Source of the DNA: Mucilaginibacter sp. CSA2-8R
GTDB taxonomy: Bacteria; Bacteroidota; Bacteroidia; Sphingobacteriales; Sphingobacteriaceae
Assembly: GCF_038806765.1 (NCBI RefSeq)
Contig: NZ_CP152389.1
Span: 186,001 to 250,000, forward strand
Length of the DNA stretch: 64,000 bases
Reading direction: 5' to 3'
Below, piece after piece: positions 60,565 to 64,000 of this stretch. The translations under genes were made by a program, and so were the position numbers. Under the pieces are notes generated by a model. It was not told where the DNA came from. It saw nothing but the letters and a program-made list of their open reading frames with translations, and ran no database searches. Position 1 is the first letter of the stretch. Each line of letters begins with the position of its first letter.

Positions 60565-61737
60565 TTATTCTGATTTGGGTTCGCGTTTGCTGCCTTCATA
60601 AACAAGATATTCCAATAAGCGGCAGTCGAGCTTACCGTTATAAAATTCGATACGGCGGCTGGCCTGCAGGCCGATTTTTTTAGCCAGGTCAGGGTTACCA
60701 GTAAATACATAACCGCGGTAACCTTTGCATTGCTGTTTTAAATAATCGCCAACACGCCGGTAGGTAGCTTCCAGCTTGGTATGGGTGCCTAAGCGTTCGC
60801 CATACTCGGGGTTAAACATTACTATTCCAGGTTGCTCTGGTACTTCGGTTTCTGCAAAATCACAAACAGCAAATTCAATTAAATGTTCTACGCCAGCAGT
60901 TTTTGCATTTTTACGGGCAATATCTACGGCGTCGTCTGATAAGTCGGTGGCTATAATTTTAAAACCTGTTTCTTTCTTAGCCTTGTCTTTAAGCTTTCTG
61001 CGCTCGGTAAAAAACTCCTGCTCATCATAACCCATCAGGTGCATAAACGCGTAATTCATCCTGAATAAGCCCGGGCTTTTATCGGTAGCCAACAGGGCAG
61101 CCTCAATAGCTAGTGTGCCTGAACCGCACATAGGATTAATAAATGTACTGTTACGATCCCAGCCCGTAGCCATGATGGTAGAGGTGGCCAACGCTTCAAG
61201 CATTGGGGCTTTACCGGGTATTTTACGGTAGCTATGTTTAGCCAGCGTTTCGCCCGAAGTATCTACAAATATTTCGGCCCGGTCGTCTTGCCAATATAAA
61301 TGCAGTACTGCTTTGTTTAGTTCGGGTCCCGAATTTGGCCGAATGCCTTTTACTGATTTTATACGGTCTACCACGGCATCTTTTACTTTTACGTTGGCAA
61401 ACAGCGGGGTACGTATATGCTCGTTGTTAACATTGGAGGTTATGGAGAAGTAACCGGTAAAATCAATTAGGGTTTCCCATTCCATTTTTACCAGCTCATC
61501 ATATAACTGCTGCGGGTTGGCAGCAGTAAAGCTTTTAAGCGAATACAGTATCTGGCTGGCGCAACGCAAATTAAGATTAAGCGGTATGCAATCAGTTACT
61601 GTGCCTACCAGTTCAACGCCGGTTTGAAAGCTGCGTGTGATGGTAAATCCTAAAGCCTCTACCTCTTGCTGCAGGTAAGGCGACAGGCGCTTATTGCAGG
61701 TAATAATTATTTTACTTTCGTTTTGAAAAACTTGCAT
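60565..61737 (-). CDS. THUMP-domain RNA methyltransferase, RlmL-like N-terminal type
   Basis: A 390-residue SAM-dependent methyltransferase. THUMP domain about 50-160 and Rossmann domain about 175-385 with MCGSGTLAIEAAL (SAM site) and IATDLSDDAVDIARKNAK. The catalytic motif IV, usually NPPY, reads FNPEYGERLG, with Glu in place of the second Pro. It resembles the m2G2445 methyltransferase half of Escherichia coli RlmL; the second (RlmK) half is absent, as in other Bacteroidota. Its -7 box (TAAATTTG) ends eight bases before the ATG. The secreted TonB-CTD-like protein follows directly. Confidence 0.88.
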   Translation of the reverse strand: MQVFQNESKIIITCNKRLSPYLQQEVEALGFTITRSFQTGVELVGTVTDCIPLNLNLRCASQILYSLKSFTAANPQQLYDELVKMEWETLIDFTGYFSITSNVNNEHIRTPLFANVKVKDAVVDRIKSVKGIRPNSGPELNKAVLHLYWQDDRAEIFVDTSGETLAKHSYRKIPGKAPMLEALATSTIMATGWDRNSTFINPMCGSGTLAIEAALLATDKSPGLFRMNYAFMHLMGYDEQEFFTERRKLKDKAKKETGFKIIATDLSDDAVDIARKNAKTAGVEHLIEFAVCDFAETEVPEQPGIVMFNPEYGERLGTHTKLEATYRRVGDYLKQQCKGYRGYVFTGNPDLAKKIGLQASRRIEFYNGKLDCRLLEYLVYEGSKREPKSE

Positions 61738-61745
61738 GTTGAGGG

Positions 61746-61753
61746 CAAATTTA
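61746..61753 (-). promoter_or_regulatory. -7 box of the RlmL-like gene
   Basis: Minus-strand TAAATTTG, exact consensus, leaving a leader of about four bases. Confidence 0.5.
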
Positions 61754-61815
61754 TGAATTAAAATATGCCCGATTTATAATCTTATATATTAACTTTACGT
61801 TTTATAAGTAAGATT

Positions 61816-62178
61816 ATGGATATTAAAGGTAAAGTACACGAAGTATCGCCAACCCAACAGGTTACGGAATCGTTAAAGAAGAGAGAGCTGATTGTTGAAT
61901 ATATAGAGAACCCGCAATACCCTGAATATTTGAAGTTTGAAGCCATTCAGGATCGTTGCAATTTGCTGGATAATGTACGTGTAGGTGATGATGTTGAAGT
62001 ATTTTTTAACCTGCGTGGCCGTCCGTGGACTGACAAAACCGGTAAAAAAAGCTATTTTAACTCAATGCAGTTATGGCGTATTAATGTGCTGACTGGCGGT
62101 GCTGCCAGCGCAACTCCGGAGTATGCTCCGCCGGTTGATATCAACTCTGCTCCTGATGATGACGATTTACCGTTCTAA
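61816..62178 (+). CDS. DUF3127 protein with an SSB-like acidic C-terminal tip
   Basis: A 120-residue protein. The N-terminal about 90 residues look like an OB-fold: GKVHEVSPTQQVTESLKKRELIVEY, VRVGDDVEVFFNLRGRPW, then KTGKKSYFNSMQLWRINV. A Pro/Ala-rich linker leads to a tip DDDDLPF, nearly identical to the DDDIPF end of bacterial SSB, which recruits repair and replication enzymes. The protein may bind single-stranded nucleic acid and dock the same partners. It is not SSB itself: it is shorter and lacks the SSB start. It stands alone and ends in a hairpin. Confidence 0.82.
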   Translation: MDIKGKVHEVSPTQQVTESLKKRELIVEYIENPQYPEYLKFEAIQDRCNLLDNVRVGDDVEVFFNLRGRPWTDKTGKKSYFNSMQLWRINVLTGGAASATPEYAPPVDINSAPDDDDLPF

Positions 62179-62194
62179 GATACTGAGCTTAATA

Positions 62195-62208
62195 ACGGCT
62201 TAAGCCGT
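62195..62208. repeat. 14-base perfect palindrome
   Basis: ACGGCTTAAGCCGT lies between the DUF3127 stop and its terminator. No loop is left for a good hairpin, so it may be a protein site or a remnant. Confidence 0.5.
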
Positions 62209-62227
62209 AAAAAACTAAAAAATCTCG

Positions 62228-62261
62228 AAACCCTTAGCTTAAATCGGCTGAGGGTTTTTTT
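62228..62261 (+). terminator. DUF3127 terminator
   Basis: An 11-bp stem (62228-62238 with 62247-62257, one T-G pair), 8-base loop and seven T. Confidence 0.85.
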
Positions 62262-62313
62262 ATAACTCAATCTTAAGCTGTTTGATTAGGTAGCTTTTTC
62301 TGAGCGGTAAAAG

Positions 62314-62327
62314 ATGATATACATCAT
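62314..62327. promoter_or_regulatory. small inverted repeat upstream of the MarR gene
   Basis: ATGAT-ATAC-ATCAT, a 5-bp dyad 121 bases before the MarR ATG. A second imperfect palindrome, CCCTTATATTAGGG, lies at 62417-62430, 17 bases before the ATG. Either could be a MarR operator; neither is proven. TAACTTTC at 62388-62395 is a near-match to the -7 box. Confidence 0.35.
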
Positions 62328-62447
62328 GTGTGTTGAAAATAGGAAGCAGCAAACATCTTATTTGATTTTAATTCACCATAAGAAAAATAACTTTCTTAAT
62401 AATTAGTCTAAATTAACCCTTATATTAGGGCCTCTTTAATTTAAATT

Positions 62448-62921
62448 ATGGACCTGATATCTGAACTGGGTGCGTTAGCGGTAGCCACCCGGTTAAAACG
62501 TTTGAGTGAAAGGCTGGCCGGTGATGTTAATAAAGTATATAAGGAGCTTGATTTAAACTTTGAATCGAAATGGTTTTTAGTGCTCGAGTTACTCAGCCGT
62601 CGAAAAACGCTTTCGATTGTAGATATAGCCGATGAATTGAAACTTACTCACCCCGCCATTGTGCAGTTTGCCGATCAAATGCTTAAAGCCAAATTGATTA
62701 TTGCACAAAAAGATATTAAAGACGGTCGTAAACGTATGGTATCCTTGTCGCCGCAAGGGGTTAAGTTGTTAAAGCAACTGGCCCCGGTTTTGGCCGTTAT
62801 TAAAGAAGAGAATGAACTTTGGCTTAAAGAAGCCGATCATCAGCTGCTGGATATCATGACTCAGTTAGAGGCTAAACTGGACGAGATGTCGATGTATGAC
62901 CGGGTTAAGCGAAGTTTATAA
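62448..62921 (+). CDS. MarR family transcriptional regulator
   Basis: A 157-residue winged-helix regulator. Helix-turn-helix about 63-83 (LSIVDIADELKLTHPAIVQF), wing IAQKDIKDGRKRMVSLSPQG, and a C-terminal dimer helix (TQLEAKLDEMSM). The fixed MDLISELGALAVATRLKRLSERL start is typical of the larger MarR-like group in this phylum. The regulated gene is not adjacent; it converges with pepT. A 20-bp hairpin follows. Confidence 0.9.
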   Translation: MDLISELGALAVATRLKRLSERLAGDVNKVYKELDLNFESKWFLVLELLSRRKTLSIVDIADELKLTHPAIVQFADQMLKAKLIIAQKDIKDGRKRMVSLSPQGVKLLKQLAPVLAVIKEENELWLKEADHQLLDIMTQLEAKLDEMSMYDRVKRSL

Positions 62922-62952
62922 ATAACCGACAAAACCTTTACAACTGATATAT

Positions 62953-62997
62953 AACATCAAAGCCGTATACAACTTATTTGTATACGGCTTTGATGTT
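62953..62997. terminator. bidirectional terminator, MarR / pepT
   Basis: A perfect 20-bp stem (62953-62972 with 62978-62997) and a CTTAT loop between two converging genes. Confidence 0.92.
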
Positions 62998-63023
62998 TAA
63001 GGATGAGCGTTACAAATAAAATT

Positions 63024-64000
63024 TTAGCTTCGCTCTTCCCATATGGTACACAAGTGCAAAATAGTTTGTACCGCTTTTTGCATATCCTGCACCGATACCC
63101 ATTCCTGCCGGCCGTGAAATGCATGCTCTCCGGCAAAAATGTTAGGCGTAGGTACTCCCATGAATGATAATCTTGAGCCATCAGTACCACCACGTATACT
63201 GCATAATTTAGCTTGCATACCAGCCCGGTTAATAGCCTCCATGCCATATTCCACAATTTGCGGGTGCTGGTCTAAAATTTGTTTCATGTTACGGTACTGT
63301 TCTTTAACATCTAAACTGTAAGTGGCTCCCGGAAACTGCTGCAGCACCCGTTCGGCAATTTGCCGGATGGATTGTGCATGTTGTTGTAATAAAGCGGTGT
63401 CAAAATCGCGGATAATAAAATCAATAGTGGCCTGTTCTACATGGCCGCTGATGCCTACCGGGTGCACAAAACCCTGCATGGCTTCTGTACCCTCCGGCGA
63501 AAGCTCATAAGGCAAGGCAGCTACCATTTGAGCAGCAATTTTAATTGCACTTTGCATCTGCCCTTTGGCAAAGCCGGGGTGGGCACTAACTCCGTTTATG
63601 GTTAAACGGGCGCCATCTGCCGAAAAGGTTTCGTTTTCCATGTTTCCGGCTGTTTCGCCGTCGATAGTATAGGCAGCAAACGCACCTAATTTTTGCAGGT
63701 TAACTTTGTCTACGCCGCGGCCAATTTCTTCGTCGGGTGTAAAGAGTATTTTGATAGTGCCGTGCTTAATTTCAGGATGATTAACCAATTGGTAACACGC
63801 ATCCATAATTTCGGCAACACCGGCTTTGTTATCGGCACCTAACAAGGTAGTGCCGCTGGCCGTAATGATATCGTTACCTATCTGTTTGCATAATTCGGGA
63901 TGGTTCTTTGCTTTCAGTACCTGGGTATTATCATCAGGTAATACCAAATCCTGCCCCTGGTAATTGTGATGAATAATAGGTTTAACACCTTCGCCGCTGC
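63024..64000 (-). CDS. pepT: peptidase T (tripeptide aminopeptidase), 5' end outside the window
   Basis: Zinc M20B exopeptidase that releases the N-terminal residue from tripeptides. About 325 C-terminal residues are present; the reading frame stays open to the window edge, and the Met-like start near 63947 is an internal TTG, so the gene continues beyond 64000. Marks: GTTLLGADNKAGVAEIMD (Asp metal ligand), LFTPDEEIGRGVDKVN (two catalytic Glu), TIDGETAGNMENETF, the dimerisation-domain NGVSAHPGFAKG, RGGTDGSRLSFMGVPTPN, and AFHGRQEWVSVQDM (last His). E. coli PepT is about 408 residues, so some 80 are missing. Confidence 0.96.
   Translation of the reverse strand, partial: SGEGVKPIIHHNYQGQDLVLPDDNTQVLKAKNHPELCKQIGNDIITASGTTLLGADNKAGVAEIMDACYQLVNHPEIKHGTIKILFTPDEEIGRGVDKVNLQKLGAFAAYTIDGETAGNMENETFSADGARLTINGVSAHPGFAKGQMQSAIKIAAQMVAALPYELSPEGTEAMQGFVHPVGISGHVEQATIDFIIRDFDTALLQQHAQSIRQIAERVLQQFPGATYSLDVKEQYRNMKQILDQHPQIVEYGMEAINRAGMQAKLCSIRGGTDGSRLSFMGVPTPNIFAGEHAFHGRQEWVSVQDMQKAVQTILHLCTIWEERS

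Noticed and set aside
62314..62406. 30-codon open frame before the MarR gene
   Set aside because: Low-complexity Lys/Asn-rich translation, no promoter box in place and no neighbour coupling.
1..64000. CRISPR arrays, IS elements, integrons, tRNA and rRNA genes
   Set aside because: Read through on both strands: no spaced direct repeats, no transposase or integrase reading frames, and no cloverleaf or rRNA-like sequence.

Overview
The window looks like a chromosomal segment of a Bacteroidota bacterium, most likely a member of the Sphingobacteriaceae (Mucilaginibacter/Pedobacter type). The evidence is the recurring TAnnTTTG (-7) promoter boxes, the general absence of Shine-Dalgarno sequences, and a gene content typical of that phylum: a PorT-like barrel, OmpA with thrombospondin type 3 repeats, an IPExxxVDY protein, DUF3127, a BlaI/M56-TonB pair, futalosine-route menaquinone genes and a YtxH/holin-like trio. 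Base composition is moderate and even. I see no tRNA, rRNA, CRISPR array, IS element, integrase or prophage, so this is a mostly core region. Coding density is high; the longest gene-free stretch is about 270 bases.

Layout. 0-4.5 kb: frr, then two tandem paralogous ABC exporters. 4.5-12 kb (minus): MFS exporter, NlpC/P60 hydrolase, then an operon reading 47-aa membrane protein > ridA > recG > M28 peptidase, and a strongly expressed-looking OmpA protein. 12-16.4 kb (plus): Xaa-Pro aminopeptidase and three sugar-transfer type genes. 16.4-19.3 kb (minus): GH3 hexosaminidase > VOC protein > pdxJ. 19.4-25 kb: PorT-like barrel, MsbA-like ABC exporter, gcvP. 25-30.3 kb (minus): trmB > alkyltransferase-like protein; YtxH > holin-like > unknown; AI-2E-type permease; NtrC-type regulator > 68-aa phosphotransfer-like protein. 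30.5-38 kb: glnS, DinB/YfiT, amidase, FAD oxidoreductase, beta-CASP hydrolase. 38-40 kb: BlaI repressor and M56/TonB fusion. 40-49.9 kb: IPExxxVDY > pyk (minus) and acpP-fabF-rnc, yicC-gmk-nadD-membrane protein, hflX (plus). 50-58.9 kb: mqnB > mqnD (minus), queD-folE, fabD, a 1,247-residue NtrY-like histidine kinase, and an OprB-like porin. 59-64 kb: HD hydrolase, XRE regulator, RlmL-like methyltransferase > secreted TonB-CTD-like protein, DUF3127, MarR regulator, and the 3' part of pepT running off the edge.

How it fits together. Fatty acid synthesis (acpP, fabF, fabD), translation and ribosome upkeep (frr, glnS, trmB, rnc, yicC, hflX, RlmL-like), cofactor synthesis (pdxJ, nadD, folE, queD, mqnB/D) and envelope functions (OmpA, PorT, porin, ABC exporters, NlpC, glycosyltransferases) are interleaved in short operons separated by long perfect hairpin terminators. 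Several terminators run directly into the -7 box of the next gene.

The less ordinary points are: a stand-alone 68-residue DHp-like protein abutting a sigma-54 response regulator; a DUF3127 protein ending in an SSB-like acidic tip; a 47-aa membrane protein too short for normal gene finding; three genes whose -7 box sits 3-4 bases before the ATG (predicted leaderless mRNAs); a 15-bp perfect inverted repeat joining a promoter box and a start codon; a promoter/operator dyad in front of the BlaI gene; and a methyltransferase with NPEY instead of NPPY. I did not find a clear large undescribed defence or biosynthetic system.
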